A DNA stretch of 64,000 bases from Sorex araneus (GCF_027595985.1 NC_073305.1:114021759-114085758); one strand, 5' to 3'. Shown: positions 12,183-24,970, numbered from the stretch's first letter. Notes: a model not told the origin generated them from the sequence alone. Translations and numbers: made by a program.

Positions 12183-12416
12183 TAGCACAGTGGGTAGGAT
12201 GTTTGCTTTGGACACGGCCGACCCAGGTTTGATTCCTCTGCCCCTCTCAGAGAGCCCAGCAAGCTACCGAGAGTATCCCACCCACATGGCAGAGCTTGGC
12301 AAGCTACCCGTGGCATATTTGATATGCCAAAAACAGTAACAAGTCTCACAATGGAGATGTTACTAGTGCCCGCTCGAGCAAATAGATGAACAATGGGACG
12401 ACAGTGCTACAGTGCT
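12183..12416 (+). repeat. Type B SINE in AT-rich DNA
   Basis: Plus copy lacking the first ~12 nt; tail GACAGTGCTACAGTGCTG. Confidence 0.9.
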
Positions 12417-12439
12417 GTGTATATATATATATATATATA

Positions 12440-13270
12440 TTGCTATGTGTATTATATAATATATATATTTTGCTGATCAGTTGCCATTTATTCCATTCTC
12501 CCCACATGCCTGTTCTAGTCTCACTAAGCTCCACATTCCAGTCTCACACTGCCCCTCATTCCTGTCTCCTCCTGTCCCCCATGCTAGTCTCTCCATGCAG
12601 CCTTAGTCTCATGCCCAACTTCCAAGCACTGGGAGTAACAACATTAGATTATATTTTATTTTTAGCAATCTGCTCTTATTCTCTGGGAAACCATTTTATA
12701 CAATCTCAAACTGAATTGTATAAATGCACATGGACACACGTTACAGTTATTCTGAAAGCAGTTGCATTTCTAGCCCAGAGTGCCTTAATGTGTGATGTGC
12801 AAAATCCCAAGATTATATTGTCATAAAATTAGAGATGGCATATTAATGAATAAAAGAATTGTAGATATCACTTCATGCCATGGGGGGGGAGAGTTGGAGG
12901 TCTTTGAGGATAATTTGATGTCCCTTTTGCTGGATACCACTCAGGGATAGGACCATCTCCAGAGGGCTGCCAGGACAGGAACTCTATACTGATGGTGGAA
13001 GTGTTCATGCTGACCCTGAGCACCTCTCCTGTCATTTGCTCCTAGTATTGATGAAAAGTATGCTGGGATTCTCCCTTAGTTATCTTTGGCATCTAGAGAG
13101 ATGCATTACCTGTTTTAGTTTGGAGAAGGAAAAGAAATGAAAAGTACTAGTAAACCTTGTTGTTTCAGTTCTATTCCATGGTGTCTTTTTGTAAGGAAAA
13201 AAAAATATAAACTAACTTATACAAATCAAAAAATGTTTTAGATAGACTACAGTAATCAACTTTTAATGAG
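12440..13270. other. C6orf163 intron, no recognised feature
   Basis: No repeat or exon recognised; one unremarkable open frame at 12386-12826 without homology. Confidence 0.5.
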
Positions 13271-13462
13271 GGGTTGGTGGGTGTTGGGGGTGTCCCACAC
13301 CCAGCGATGCTCAAAGGTAACTCCTGGCTCTTGATTGAAGACTTACTCCTCAGTAAAGACAAGGAGGGTCCCCCTTGTCTTCCTCTTGGGGGATCATATG
13401 AGGTGCCAAGGATTGAACCCAGGTCACCATATGCAAATCAAGTGCCTTGCCTTTTCAACCCC
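13271..13462 (-). repeat. SOR SINE (type A), diverged
   Basis: Minus copy with an insertion in the middle part. Confidence 0.7.
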
Positions 13463-13859
13463 ATTGACTTTTTTTGTTATAAGGAATATTTTGCCAGTGC
13501 TAATTTCAGGCATTAATTCTTTAAGGTTTTCATAACACGCTGATTTATCTGTTTTAAATTTCAGGGTTACTTATCACAAAAAATACATATTAATGAAAAC
13601 TGCATCTATATTACCTGCCCATTCACTCATACATATATGGGGTACCTGTTTCATATACAACACACCCTGCAGGGAAGCTACAAAAATGAATGGGCATCTA
13701 AGACCATTGTCCCCCTGCACTTGTCTGTCTGGACCCACTTCCTCCTGGCTTCAATTCCACAACTTCAAAAATATAATCAGAATAAAGGCCAGAGACATCT
13801 CCCTTACTAAAAGGAGTGAATTGCAGGGCAGGGGAGTGAGGGGTGCGAAATGCAGGCCC

Positions 13860-14040
13860 TTGGGCTGGAAAAAATAGTATAGCCTGTACGGTGCTTGCCT
13901 TGCACTTAGCCATCCCACATTTGTAATTGATCTTCAGCATCCCTTATGCACCTCACACCCCCTCCCAGTACTGCCATGAGTGATCACTGAGTGCAGAGCC
14001 AGGAGTAATCCCCACTGGGTGTGGCCTAAAAAACAGAACA
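13860..14040 (+). repeat. SOR SINE (type A), diverged
   Basis: Plus copy beginning GGGCTGGAAAAAATAG. Confidence 0.75.
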
Positions 14041-14709
14041 AATGCAGGCCCTTAAGGTAGGATGGGAGAAGATGGAAAGGGAGATCTTTTTAGCAAGAGC
14101 AGATTTTAAGAACAGGGGAATTAAATGGAGCTGTCATGGAACGTGGAAGCTGGCGTTGTCCACGACAACTTTACTTTTTTTTTTGAGATCTTTAGTTTTT
14201 GAGATCTGCGCTGTGGAGTCCTCTGGGTGACCCCACATATGAGCACCTACTCTGAGGACCAGGCAGAAGCCGCGCCGGTGCGACAGATGCTTCTCCTGCT
14301 TGTGACAATGATCTGGAGAAGGAGGCAGCTCTGAACAGGGAACTAAGCGTCTGGAGAAAGAACAGCTTCTTCCTGGGGGATTTGGGACTGTCTCAAAGAT
14401 GCTTTGGGTCTTAAAGTTGCTTCCTTCCTGTCTTTTCTGATCTAAGCACCGGGAGCCCTGCCATCACCTTCACAACCTGACCTCTATCCTGATGGTTTTC
14501 TAGAACATCAGACTAAATCCTCAGGACACATGTGTATGCACACTCCCAACTCTGTCTACGGGATCACATCTATATGTGAATGACATCTTATTCTTTGCTG
14601 ACCCAGGTCTGGAATCAGAAGTTGGTTTTAATGTCTCATTTTTCTGCATCCCCTCCCCCCATCCTGGTAGTCAGAATCCTGGCCTTTTGGTCTTAGTAAT
14701 AATTGTCGA

Positions 14710-14885
14710 GGGCAGGAGTGATAGCACAGCGGGTAGGGTGTTTGCCTTGCACGCGGCCGACCCAGGTTCGATTCATAGCATCCCATATGGTCCCCTGAGC
14801 ACCGCCAGGAGTAATTCCTGAGTGCAGAGCCAGGAGTAACCCCTGTGCATCGCCAGGTGTGGCCCAAAAAGCCAAAAAATAAAAA
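14710..14885 (+). repeat. SOR SINE (type A)
   Basis: Near-consensus plus copy with A-rich tail. Confidence 0.92.
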
Positions 14886-14995
14886 ATAATGGTTGAATTT
14901 GTTCCTTTCTCTCCCTCTTCCCTATCTTTTTTTCTTTCATCATTAGTTTAGACGTGTGGCTGCGTATGTACACTATTACAAAATATTCCAACTAG

Positions 14996-15140
14996 GGCTA
15001 GAGATATAACGAGAGGGAGAGCACATGCCTAGCATGTGTAGTGCTCAGAGTTTGGTCCGCAACACAAAATTTCTTCACAGCCTCCCCAGTATTTGCTGAT
15101 GTAGCCCTGATGATCCCTTAACATCAACCACCACTGACCC
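14996..15140 (+). repeat. SOR-like SINE, strongly diverged
   Basis: Head GGGCTAGAGATATAACG recognisable, body poor. Confidence 0.45.
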
Positions 15141-15469
15141 CAGGGTCCCCCAGCACTCTCAGTTGTAAAGCTGTAGAATACTGTAAAGTATTCTAATTTT
15201 GTTCCAGAATTAATAAGTCTAAATACTAACCAGTCTCTCGATTCCCACAAAGCTTTTTATTTATCCACTATTTCCAGAAAAACAATTTTAAAATGTTACT
15301 TTCATTGTGTTGCACTCCTAATAAAAAATTTACAGCGATGCTTTACAGCATCGAAGCAGATAATAGCTATGGGCAGGAATTCTCCTATTTACTTCATTGT
15401 GTGGTACTAAATCTAAATTTCAACTTCCTCACACATTGTGTGGAAATAATAAGAGGTGATAAATAGTTT

Positions 15470-15585
15470 GAATGGGTTAATGTAAAGATGGAATGAAATA
15501 TAATGCATGTAAACAAGTTAGCATTATCCTGGAACTCAATAAATACTTGATAAACATTAATCCTCATTATAAATGAGAGATGTGG
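15470..15585 (+). repeat. MIR-like fragment
   Basis: TGGAACTCAATAAATACTTG and preceding sequence resemble the 3' part of MIR. Confidence 0.45.
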
Positions 15586-15842
15586 CCTACTTAGTGGGCA
15601 AAAGAAAGAAGTAACAGAGCAGCTAGAGTAGCGAAGGGACCAATGAGGATGTATATCTCACTGTTGGGGATGTTTGTCAGGTTTGAAAGTCAAGAGGAAA
15701 GAAAGGTTCAGAGACAATGAAAGAATTGTATTTGGCAGGACAGAATTTTTAGAACATAAGCCAGGAGACAAATCTTAGAAAGACCACAGTAGATAAGAAA
15801 AATGGCAACAATCGATGAGAATTTTTCATAATGATCATAAAT

Positions 15843-15992
15843 TTATATATATACATATATATATATTTGCTTTTTGGGTCACACCCAGTGATGCACAGGG
15901 GTTATTCCTGACTCATGCACTCAGAAATTACTCCTGGAAGTGCTCGGTGCAAGGCAAACACTCTACCCGTTGTGCTATCGCTCCAGCCCCAC
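15843..15992 (-). repeat. SOR SINE (type A) with internal deletion
   Basis: Lacks the ACCATATGGGATGCTGGGAA section. Duplication TGATCATAAAT / TGATCATAAGT flanks it. Confidence 0.85.
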
Positions 15993-16129
15993 TGATCATA
16001 AGTCTTTGAATCCAACATTTGCAGTGTTCTTCCTTTGAGCCCCCAGTACTTAGTTAGACATGTTCAGACTAAGAGGTTACCTCCAGGAATGGGTCACAGG
16101 GACTAAGCACTTTTATCCCAGGTTGCCTG

Positions 16130-16260
16130 GGTCCTAATGGCTGTTTTGTGATTTTTTTACTAATTGACTGAAATTGGACAAGTTACTTGACCTCCTTGGT
16201 CAAGTAATTCATGAGTAAATTAGGAAAAGGGAATAAAATTACCTCAAAGAATTGTTTTTG
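16130..16260 (+). repeat. MIR-like fragment
   Basis: GGACAAGTTACTTGACCTCC, then GAGTAAATTAGGAAAAGGG, follows the MIR core order. Confidence 0.55.
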
Positions 16261-16476
16261 AGGCAGCGTGGGGTTCATATCTACATTCATGCTGACCAAG
16301 CTGACTGGCTCAGGGAGGGAAACATCGCACTGAGCTGCTATGATTACTTACTTGTGTGTGACTGTGTGCATGACTGTGAACTCTGTAACAGTGGCCCTCA
16401 AACTCCACTCTCAGGAACCCTCAGAGTTCCTGAGATCCTTTCAGAATCTACACAAGGGCAAAGCTACTTAAATAAT

Positions 16477-16721
16477 CACTGTCACTGTCATCCCGTTGCT
16501 CATCGATTTGTTCGAGCGGGCACCAGTAATGTCTCTCATTGAGAGACTTATTGTTACTGTTTTTGGCACATCCAATACGCACGGGTAGCTTGCCAGGCTC
16601 TGCCATGGGGGCTCCATACTCTCGGTAGCTTGCCGGGCTCTCCGAGAGGGGCGGAGGAATCAAACACGGGTTGGCCTCATGAAAGGCGAACGCCCAACCG
16701 CTGTGCTATCGCTCCAGCCCA
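16477..16721 (-). repeat. Type B SINE
   Basis: Near-consensus. Duplication TTAAATAAT at 16468-16476 and 16723-16731. Confidence 0.95.
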
Positions 16722-16732
16722 TTTAAATAATA

Positions 16733-16738
16733 ATAGTA

Positions 16739-16772
<34 letters not shown>
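16733..16772 (+). repeat. (TAA)n microsatellite, left copy
   Basis: Part of the duplicated L1 target; partner at 17264-17316. Confidence 0.9.
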
Positions 16773-16789
16773 GTTATTTGTCTTTTTTT

Positions 16790-17262
16790 TCTTTTTTTTT
16801 TCTTTTTTTTTTTTAATTTATTTATTTTTAATTAGAGGATCACCGTGAGGGTACAGTTACAGATCTATATACTTTTGTGCTTATACTTCCCTCATACAAA
16901 GTTTGGGAACCCATCCCTTCACCAGTGCCCATTCTCCACCACCCGTAAACCCAGCGTCCCTCCCACCCTCCCCAATCCCATCTCCCCCCCACCCCACCCT
17001 GCCACTGTGGCAGGGCATTCCCTTCTGTTCTCTCTCTCTAATTAGCTGTTGTGGTTTGCAATAAAGGTGTTGAGTGACCTCTGTGCTCAGTCTCTAGCCC
17101 TCATTCAGCCCGCAACTCCCTTCCCCCACATGGCCTTCGACTACAATGTAGTTGGTGATCTCTTCTCTGAGTTGCCCTTTCCCTGGAACGTGAGGCCAGC
17201 CTCGAAGCCATGGAGTCAACCTCCTGGTACTTATTTCTACAATTCTTGGGTGTTAGTCTCCC
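16790..17262 (-). mobile_element. L1 3' end inserted in (TAA)n
   Basis: The minus-strand L1 3' UTR is similar to that at 44986. The target sequence AAGTTATTTGTCTTTTT flanks both sides, each copy preceded by its own (TAA)n array (16733-16789 and 17264-17331). Confidence 0.8.
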
Positions 17263-17264
17263 AC

Positions 17265-17299
<35 letters not shown>

Positions 17300-17847
17300 T
17301 AATAATAATAATAATAAGTTATTTGTCTTTTTATCCTCTTTGTTTTGTGGGTGTAGTGGCATTTTCAGGGCATTACATGTGATCTCAAAACAACAGGAAA
17401 AATACAGTAGCTTTTTTCTGTTAAGTAAGTGAAGAATTTTGAAAAAAAAATCTTAATCTTGCAAGAAAATACACATTAATCACCAAAATGTTAATCACAC
17501 ATGAATCACCAAAATGATTCATTTGAATTTTATGAAATATAATTTTATGTTATTATTTAATGATTTTATTTAGAGTTTATACAAATGTATTAATACATTT
17601 CATTTTTCATTTCTATGATTGTTTTTGTCCCTCATATAACCCATATAAGCAAAAGTTCATTTAATGCCATAATGGTTTAAAGAGGGAAAAGCATAGGAAA
17701 AAGTTGAAGGCTTTTGTCACAGAGGGAGCAGTGATCATCTAAAATCAAGATTAGGGTGAAGCTAACCTGTGAGCACAAGTTTTTCTCTCTGGCTACTAAG
17801 TGGATGATGACTATAAAGATTATCTATTGGTTTGAAAAATCTGCCCT

Positions 17848-17885
17848 GTGCTCGCTTCGGCAGCACATATACTAAAATTGGAATG
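17848..17885 (+). pseudogene. RNU6 fragment: 5'-truncated-length U6 snRNA fragment
   Basis: The first 38 or so nucleotides of U6 (GTGCTCGCTTCGGCAGCAC onward through ACTAAAATTGGAA) are almost perfect; the homology then stops at GAATGA. The missing 3' two-thirds includes the catalytic regions, so it is not functional. A start exactly at U6 nucleotide 1 is typical of retrotransposed U6 copies made by L1 machinery. Confidence 0.8.
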
Positions 17886-17924
17886 AAAAATATGTCCTTA
17901 TGTCTTCTTTTTAATTTTTACTTT

Positions 17925-18198
17925 TGGTTTTGGGGCCACACCAGACTACTCTCCGGATTCATTCCTGACTCAGGGATCATTCCTGCACTCCTGATGGTAT
18001 TCCAGGGATCATGTGTGGCACAGAACATAGAACCGTGGGGGCCGGAGCGATAGCACAGCGGGTAGGGCGTTTGCCTTGCACGCGGCCGACCCGGGTTCGA
18101 TCCCCGGCATCCCATATGGTCCCCCAAGCACCGCCAGGAGTAATTCCTGAGTGCAAAGCCAGGACTAACCCCTGAGCATCGCTGGGTGTGACCCAAAA

Positions 18199-18238
<40 letters not shown>

Positions 18239-18290
18239 ATAGAACCGTGGGTATGATGCTTGCAGAGGAAGCACCTTAACCCTTTTCCTC
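17925..18290 (-). repeat. Old SOR-like SINE split by a young SINE
   Basis: The diverged minus copy is interrupted at 18040-18236. Confidence 0.5.
18040..18236 (+). repeat. SOR SINE (type A), young, long poly-A
   Basis: Near-consensus copy with about 36 A residues. Duplication ACATAGAACCGTGGG at 18025-18039 and 18237-18251. Confidence 0.95.
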
Positions 18291-18439
18291 TCTCTCTTTG
18301 GCTTCCTCTATTTTTCTGTTTTGAAGCTCACTCCTTTTATATTTTTCTCGCCAGGGTAAATTCAGGTTCCTAAAATTACATTAGACATTGATAGCTAGGA
18401 GGTTGTTGAGCAACCTCCTGCCTGTGAAACTGCTTTTTT

Positions 18440-18870
18440 AAAAAAATTTTTATTAGTGAATTACTGTGAGGTACAGTTACAAGCTTATGAACTTTCATGT
18501 TTGCATTTCAGTCATACAGTGATTATTTACCCATTCCTCCACCAGTGCCCATTCTCCTCCACCAATGTTCCCAGTATTCCTCTCACCACCCCCACCCCAT
18601 CCCCCACCACCCCACCCTGCCTCTGGCGGCAGGGCATTCCCCCTTGTTCTCTCTGTTTTTGGGTGCTGTAATTTGCAATAGAGGTATGGAGTGGCAGCCA
18701 TGTTCAGTCTATAGTCTACTTTCGGCACGCATCTTTTAACCCGAATGGGTCCTCCCAAGGTCCTCCACTTGGCGTTCCTTCTCTATCTAGGCTGCCTTTT
18801 TCCCCAGCATGTGAGACCAGTTTCCAAGCCATGGAGCAGACCTCCTGGTACTTATCTCTACTACTCTCGG
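18440..18870 (-). mobile_element. L1 3' end, 5'-truncated
   Basis: Target-site duplication GAAACTGCTTTTTT is at 18426-18439 and 18871-18884. G-rich 3' UTR lies on the minus strand. Confidence 0.85.
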
Positions 18871-19080
18871 GAAACTGCTTTTTTGAGAGTTAAAAGAGAA
18901 TGCAGTCCAAAGCTTGTCTCTACCATCTTCTCTGAGATGTTCGATTCATCTACCATGAGGCTTACATTGCATAAGGCCCACAAAATCCTGTGGTCCATAC
19001 TGGAACATGATAGCACAGACACAGACACTTCTCCTTGACTCTCAGGCACTATCTTTCTACACTGGATGACCTGCAAATGA

Positions 19081-19704
<624 letters not shown>

Positions 19705-19728
19705 TTCACTCAAAAGCCACTAATTATC

Positions 19729-19734
<6 letters not shown>

Positions 19735-19767
<33 letters not shown>
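19735..19767 (+). repeat. (GT)n microsatellite
   Basis: GT dinucleotide tract just 3' of the C6orf163 poly-A signals. Confidence 0.95.
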
Positions 19768-19769
<2 letters not shown>

Positions 19770-19788
19770 AGGAGAGTTGATTTTTTTT

Positions 19789-19962
19789 TTATTTTGCTTT
19801 TTGGGTCACACCTGGCAATGCACAGGGGTTACTCCTGGCTCTGCACTCAGGAATTACTCCTGGCGGTGCTCAGGGGACGATATGGGATGCTGGGAATCGA
19901 ACCTGGGTCGGCCGTGTGCAAGGCAAACGCCCTACCCACTATGCTATCGCTCCAGTCCCTAA
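19789..19962 (-). repeat. SOR SINE (type A) just 3' of C6orf163
   Basis: Duplication GGAGAGTTGATTTTTTTT / GGGGAGTTGATTTTTTTT at 19771-19788 and 19963-19980. It begins about 110 bp after the stop codon. Confidence 0.9.
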
Positions 19963-19980
19963 GGGGAGTTGATTTTTTTT

Positions 19981-20087
19981 ACCATGCCTGACCATGCTCA
20001 GGGATAATTCCTGGTGGTACTTGGGGTGCCAGGGATCAAACCAGGTTGTATATGTGTAAGACAAGTACCTTACTATCTCTCCAACAC
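19981..20087 (-). repeat. Old SOR-like SINE, partial
   Basis: Diverged minus copy, the target of the insertion at 19789. Confidence 0.6.
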
Positions 20088-20205
20088 TTTCCAAGTGTGT
20101 ATGCAAGGAATTGTTGGGCTATGAACATGTTGCTGGCAAACAAACATATTCAAAGGTACAGTCTATACAACTGTGAGTTTTTAGTTGATAGAAAAATACA
20201 GTCAA

Positions 20206-20395
20206 GGGGCTGGAGCAATAGCACAGCGGGTAGGGCATTTGCCTTGCACGTGGTCGACCCGGGTTTGATTCTCAGCATCCCATATGGTCCCCGGAGCACC
20301 GCCAGGAGTAATTCCTGAGTGTATGAGCCAGGAGTAACTCCTGAGCATCGCCAGGTGTGACCCAAAAAGCAAAAAAACAAAAAAAAAAAAGAAAA
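20206..20395 (+). repeat. SOR SINE (type A)
   Basis: Duplication GAAAAATACAGTCAA at 20191-20205 and 20396-20410, perfect. Confidence 0.95.
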
Positions 20396-20419
20396 GAAAA
20401 ATACAGTCAAAACTGGGAG

Positions 20420-20600
20420 AAGGGGCTGGAGCGATAGCACAGCGGGCATTTGCCTTGCATGTGAATGATCCGGGTTCGATTCCCAGCATTCCATATGGTC
20501 CCCTGAGCACCACCAGGAGTAATTCCTGAGTGCAAAAGCCAGGAGTAACCCCTGAACATTGCCGGGTGTGACCCCCCCCCAAAAAAAAAAGTTGTTTAAA
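20420..20600 (+). repeat. SOR SINE (type A)
   Basis: Duplication AAAACTGGGAG at 20409-20419 and 20601-20611. Confidence 0.93.
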
Positions 20601-20619
20601 AAAACTGGGAGGAAAGTTT

Positions 20620-20623
<4 letters not shown>

Positions 20624-20650
<27 letters not shown>

Positions 20651-20809
20651 GGGTCACACCTGGCGGTGCACAGGGGTTACTCCTGGCTCTGCACTCAGGA
20701 ATCACTCCCTGGCGGTGCTCAGGGGACCATATGGGATGCTGGGAATCGAACCCGGGTCGGCCGCGTGCAAGGCAAACGCCCTACCCGCTGTGCTATCGCT
20801 CCAGCCCCC
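20624..20809 (-). repeat. SOR SINE (type A), young
   Basis: Perfect 18-bp duplication TGGGAGGAAAGTTTTCTT at 20606-20623 and 20810-20827, overlapping the previous SINE's duplication. Confidence 0.95.
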
Positions 20810-20827
20810 TGGGAGGAAAGTTTTCTT

Positions 20828-21590
20828 GGCAGAAGTCTAAATAATCCTCTGTCTGCTTTATTTAAGTCAACGCTAGATTTGTAACAAGTTTAATATTTGT
20901 TGCAGATAAAAATGGGTTAAGGTATATGTTCATAGAATGTCCCATTGTGAAAAGTGCTATTTGTAGAGATGATTATCTGAGAAATTCAACAATGGAGAGG
21001 TTTGAAAAAGAAATCTTCAAATTTTATTAAATACAGTTTACAATTTGGGGTGCTCTCTATATAAAATAAATGAGAAACAGCTTAGCTATACTTGCCACTT
21101 GGAAAGAAAAATGTCCTTTGTCCTTTGAGGTCAGACTCCTTGTCTCTGAACTACAGAGACCTGTTGTATTTATATTCAAGCCCAGAGGTGCTTTTAATGC
21201 ATTCTGTAAGTCACAATGCAGAAGACCTTTCAGTTCTACAATATTCCATCTCATCAGCTATTAAATTACACTGGAAGAAAGTCTGAACCACAGAGACCTC
21301 AAAAATCTATTCACTCTAATATAACATCCTTTAATTATTTATCACCAACATTTAGTGGTGGCTTAAAATAAAAAGCTTAACAATTTCCATAATCTAAAAA
21401 GTGCTGTTCTGCCTTGGGTGAATTTGTGTACATTGACCAACCTGGGATTCCCTAATGGAAAAAGCTGCCAACTGCATGAAGAACTACAGTCTCTTTAGTG
21501 TTTCGATTCTGGATACTGGAGAATCACTACAACCCACACTAATGGACTGCCTCTGGGATGGAAGTAATAATGTTTGTAGAGTGCTTTAGG
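20828..21590. other. Intergenic, no recognised feature
   Basis: No repeat or coding signal recognised. Confidence 0.5.
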
Positions 21591-21870
21591 CTGCTTTTCC
21601 CTGTACATTCATCTCAGCAGTCTGTGTGTTGGGCAAGATGGACATGGGGACTCACCCATTTATTTTCTGTTGATGATGATAAACTATCATGCACGTAGGT
21701 GTTCAGCTATGTGAAGCACTTTGAAAACATAAATATTTAATTCTCACAACTTTTGCAAGTAATTATCATTGCTTCCAATGTACAGGGGGAAAAATCTGGA
21801 ATTGAAAGAGATTCAATAACTCACCCCAGTGCACAGAGCTAGCAAGAGAGGTAGAATTCAAAAGTGGGAG
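21590..21870 (-). repeat. MIR-like element
   Basis: AATTCTCACAACTTTTGC, a TGTACAGGGGGAAAA segment and GTGCACAGAGCTAGCAAG are in the reverse MIR order. Confidence 0.55.
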
Positions 21871-22828
21871 ACACGAGTGAAACCTGAAGGTCTTCAGAAC
21901 CAAATGCACACACACGGGTAGCTTGCGTGTTCCAGGCATCCCCAGCCTGGTACGGAAATGCGCTCTGCTGTGTCTTTATAGCCCTCTGAAAGAGAGGCAT
22001 CATCATGCCAGGCACAGATGTCTGCTTTCTCAGTCACACCAAATCCGTTTCAAATCCAGGGAGAGGGGTCCTTCTACCCCTGTTTTTAGACGTGACGTTG
22101 ATGCTTTGGTACTTAGATTGTTGCCTCCAAATATGTGTCTTTATATACGGATTCTGTTTAAGGACAAAAATATATGACCTGCCCTATATGCTGGGCATAA
22201 TCTCTCACAGCCTCATCGAGAAGTAAAAGGAAGTTGTACTTAGGACAAGGGTGTCTGAGTGACTGGAATATTCCAACAGGTTCAGATCTGTGCACATGCC
22301 CTGCCCTCGAGGAGTGATGGGAATGACCCTCACTTTATGGCCACGGTTAAGCGTGTCTCCATCTGCACCTGCAGCACTACCATGTGAAAAGGTAGAAGGC
22401 AGTTTCATCTGGGCCTGGGAAAAGGAACCTAGCTTCTCAGTCCTCAGCCAAGAGGTAAAATATTAAATTATCCCTGTGTTTTGCTTGCGTATCTCAGTGC
22501 CTGATCTCAGTTCAATGCCAACCCACCTCTTGCTTAGGGCTTTTTGGTAGTTTCTGAGGAGTTAAGAGTTAGAGGTTTTATTGTGGTCCTGATCCCACTC
22601 ACCCCAGGGAGGCACCTTGCTCTCTTCCCCAAAAGTGTTAATCATAGGAGAGTCTATCAAGGTGATCTCAGATCCCATTTGCCACTCACTTTAGTTAAAG
22701 CCTAGGGTCAATAGGAACTAAATATCAGTTATGGGGTGTGTCTAATTTCAGTTCTCTTATTACCTTTCAGCTTTATTTCTGTCAAGGCCAAATTGAAATA
22801 ACGCAATCATTGTCCCATTTCTGTGCTT
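21871..22828. other. Intergenic, no recognised feature
   Basis: Short open frames only; no repeat recognised. Confidence 0.5.
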
Positions 22829-22963
22829 GAAGGGGCCATACTCAGAGGTGCTCTGGGACCATTCCTGACTGCTGGGGGCAGCACACTGTATGTGGTACTG
22901 GGGATAGAACACGGGTCGACTTTTTGTATGGCCAGTGCCTTACCCACTACCTCTCTGACTCCA
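22829..22963 (-). repeat. SOR SINE (type A), diverged
   Basis: Diverged minus copy. Confidence 0.6.
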
Positions 22964-23228
22964 TCATCTGTGCTTATCCAAATCCTTTATCTTAATTTAA
23001 TCACTTCCCCTCCATTCTCTTTTAGCTTGAATATCTCCCAGATAATATACCCCTGAGGACAAATCAAAGTGGATGGATAATTATCCCACAGAAGCAAAAC
23101 AGCTGGTGGTAGAATAAAAATTATATTTGTGGGGTATCTCAGCAGTGTCTTGTTTCTATGGCACTGATAAATATGGTGCTAAAAAGTTAAGAGGGAAACA
23201 ATTAAAATTATAATAATATCCATATATT

Positions 23229-23481
23229 AGGCTGGAGTGATAGCACAGCGGTTGGGCTTTCGCCTTTCACGAAAAGCGAAAGGCCAACCCATGTTCGATT
23301 CCTCTGCCCCTCTCGGAGAGCCCAGCAAGCTACTGAGAGTATCGAGCCCGCACGGCAGAGCCTGGCTGTGGCGTATTGGATATGCCAAAATCAGTAACAA
23401 TAAGTCTCTCAATGAGAGACATTACTGGTGCCCGCTGGAACAAATCGATGAGCAACGGGATGACAGTGACAGTGACAGTGA
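23229..23481 (+). repeat. Type B SINE
   Basis: Plus copy with (GACAGT)n tail. Confidence 0.92.
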
Positions 23482-24335
23482 TCCATTTATCAAGCATCTG
23501 CTGTGTATCAGATACTATAAAAGGTCCTCATATCATACTATTGAAATGTCACAGGAGTCTTGGAGAGACCAACTATTCTTCCCAATTTATAAATAATGAA
23601 ACATTATGGAAAGTGAAAGTTAGTCAAAAATTGCAAAATCGTTGGCTCACATGTTTTCCATGCTACAGCACATCAGCCTATGAATATGAACCAGTATCAG
23701 ATGCATTGCTTTCAAAATGCCTTGGAAATGCTATAGGGTGATACTTAGTGACTGTACAGAACTGTCCACTCTTTCAATGGATGCAAGCAGGGAGGTGAAG
23801 ATAAAGAGAAGCAGAACTGGACAACTTATCCTGTATGTACTTGGCTCTTAGGGAATGAACTTATAGTGGGGACATTCTCTGGAGCTCCCTCCTTCCATTC
23901 TCATGTCAAAAAGGACATATTCATCCTCTGGGTTTTGGAGAAAAATCAATTGCCTATAACTCAAAGGTGAGAATTGAAAAGTCAAGTGAAAATTAAAAGT
24001 GAAGTATGTGTTGAAATCTCAGTGGAAGCCCTACTCCCAGGTTTTCAGTGAAACTTTGAGGCTAAATTAGGCTATTTCCAAAAACAGTGATTTCTCTTAG
24101 TAATCACTAATCTCTTGTTTGACTTGATAAGAATATAAATAATATTTTACATAATTCAATAAATTATTATATATGATAACTTTTCTGGAACTATTTACTT
24201 TGAATATAATACTTAAAGAGATACTACAAAATATGTTAGATATTAAGATCCATAGAAGTTATTAAAATTGTAACACTTTTGGAGTGAGTGAGTTTATTTA
24301 TTTATTTGAAGGGAGGATTAAAAGGGAAGATTTGA

Positions 24336-24478
24336 ACCATATCAAGAGTGCTTAGAAATATTACTGGTTCTGTGCTCAGGAGTGACTCCTGATGGTACTT
24401 GGGGCATTGTATATGGTGCCAGAAATCAAACCGGAGTCAGCAGGATGTGAGGCAAGTGACTTAAACCCTGAACTATTC
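24336..24478 (-). repeat. SOR SINE (type A), diverged
   Basis: Old minus copy; a younger copy sits at its head. Confidence 0.65.
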
Positions 24479-24479
24479 T

Positions 24480-24655
24480 TTTTTTTTTTTTGCTTTTTGG
24501 GTCACACTCACCGATGCACAGGGGTTACTCCTGGCTCATGCACTCAGGAGTTACTCCTGGTGGTGCTCAGGGGACCATATGGGATGCTGGGATTCGAACC
24601 CGGGTCGGCCGTGTGCAAGGCAAACGCCCTACCCGCTGTGCTATCACTCCACCCC
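24480..24655 (-). repeat. SOR SINE (type A)
   Basis: Near-consensus minus copy with a T-run left end. Confidence 0.92.
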
Positions 24656-24968
24656 ACTGGAGTTACTTTTAAGAGAACTTCTAAAGCGTACACATTCTGA
24701 GTTGACTTAGATGCTTCCTACACAACAGGAATACTTGTCACTACTATGGTTTCTGATATTTAGGAAGCTACAATCATTCCTGGAAACTGTCATTACTTAC
24801 TCTGAGGATCCTAAAATTTTTGTTTGATTTTTTTCTGGAAGTCATTGCACCAACAAAATAACCTTGTTTATAGAAAAAATAGACCCCTGAGGTTAAGATC
24901 CAGATATATAGTATCTCTAAGAGAGCAGAGAGATAGAGAGAGAGAAACAGACAGACAGAAACACAGAG

Positions 24969-24970
<2 letters not shown>

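Noticed and set aside
19737..20884. Many open frames with recurring SHLAMHRGYSWLCTQE- or GVTPGSALRNYSW-like peptides across the window
   Set aside because: They are translations of SOR SINE copies in different frames, without splice sites or codon conservation; not a protein family.
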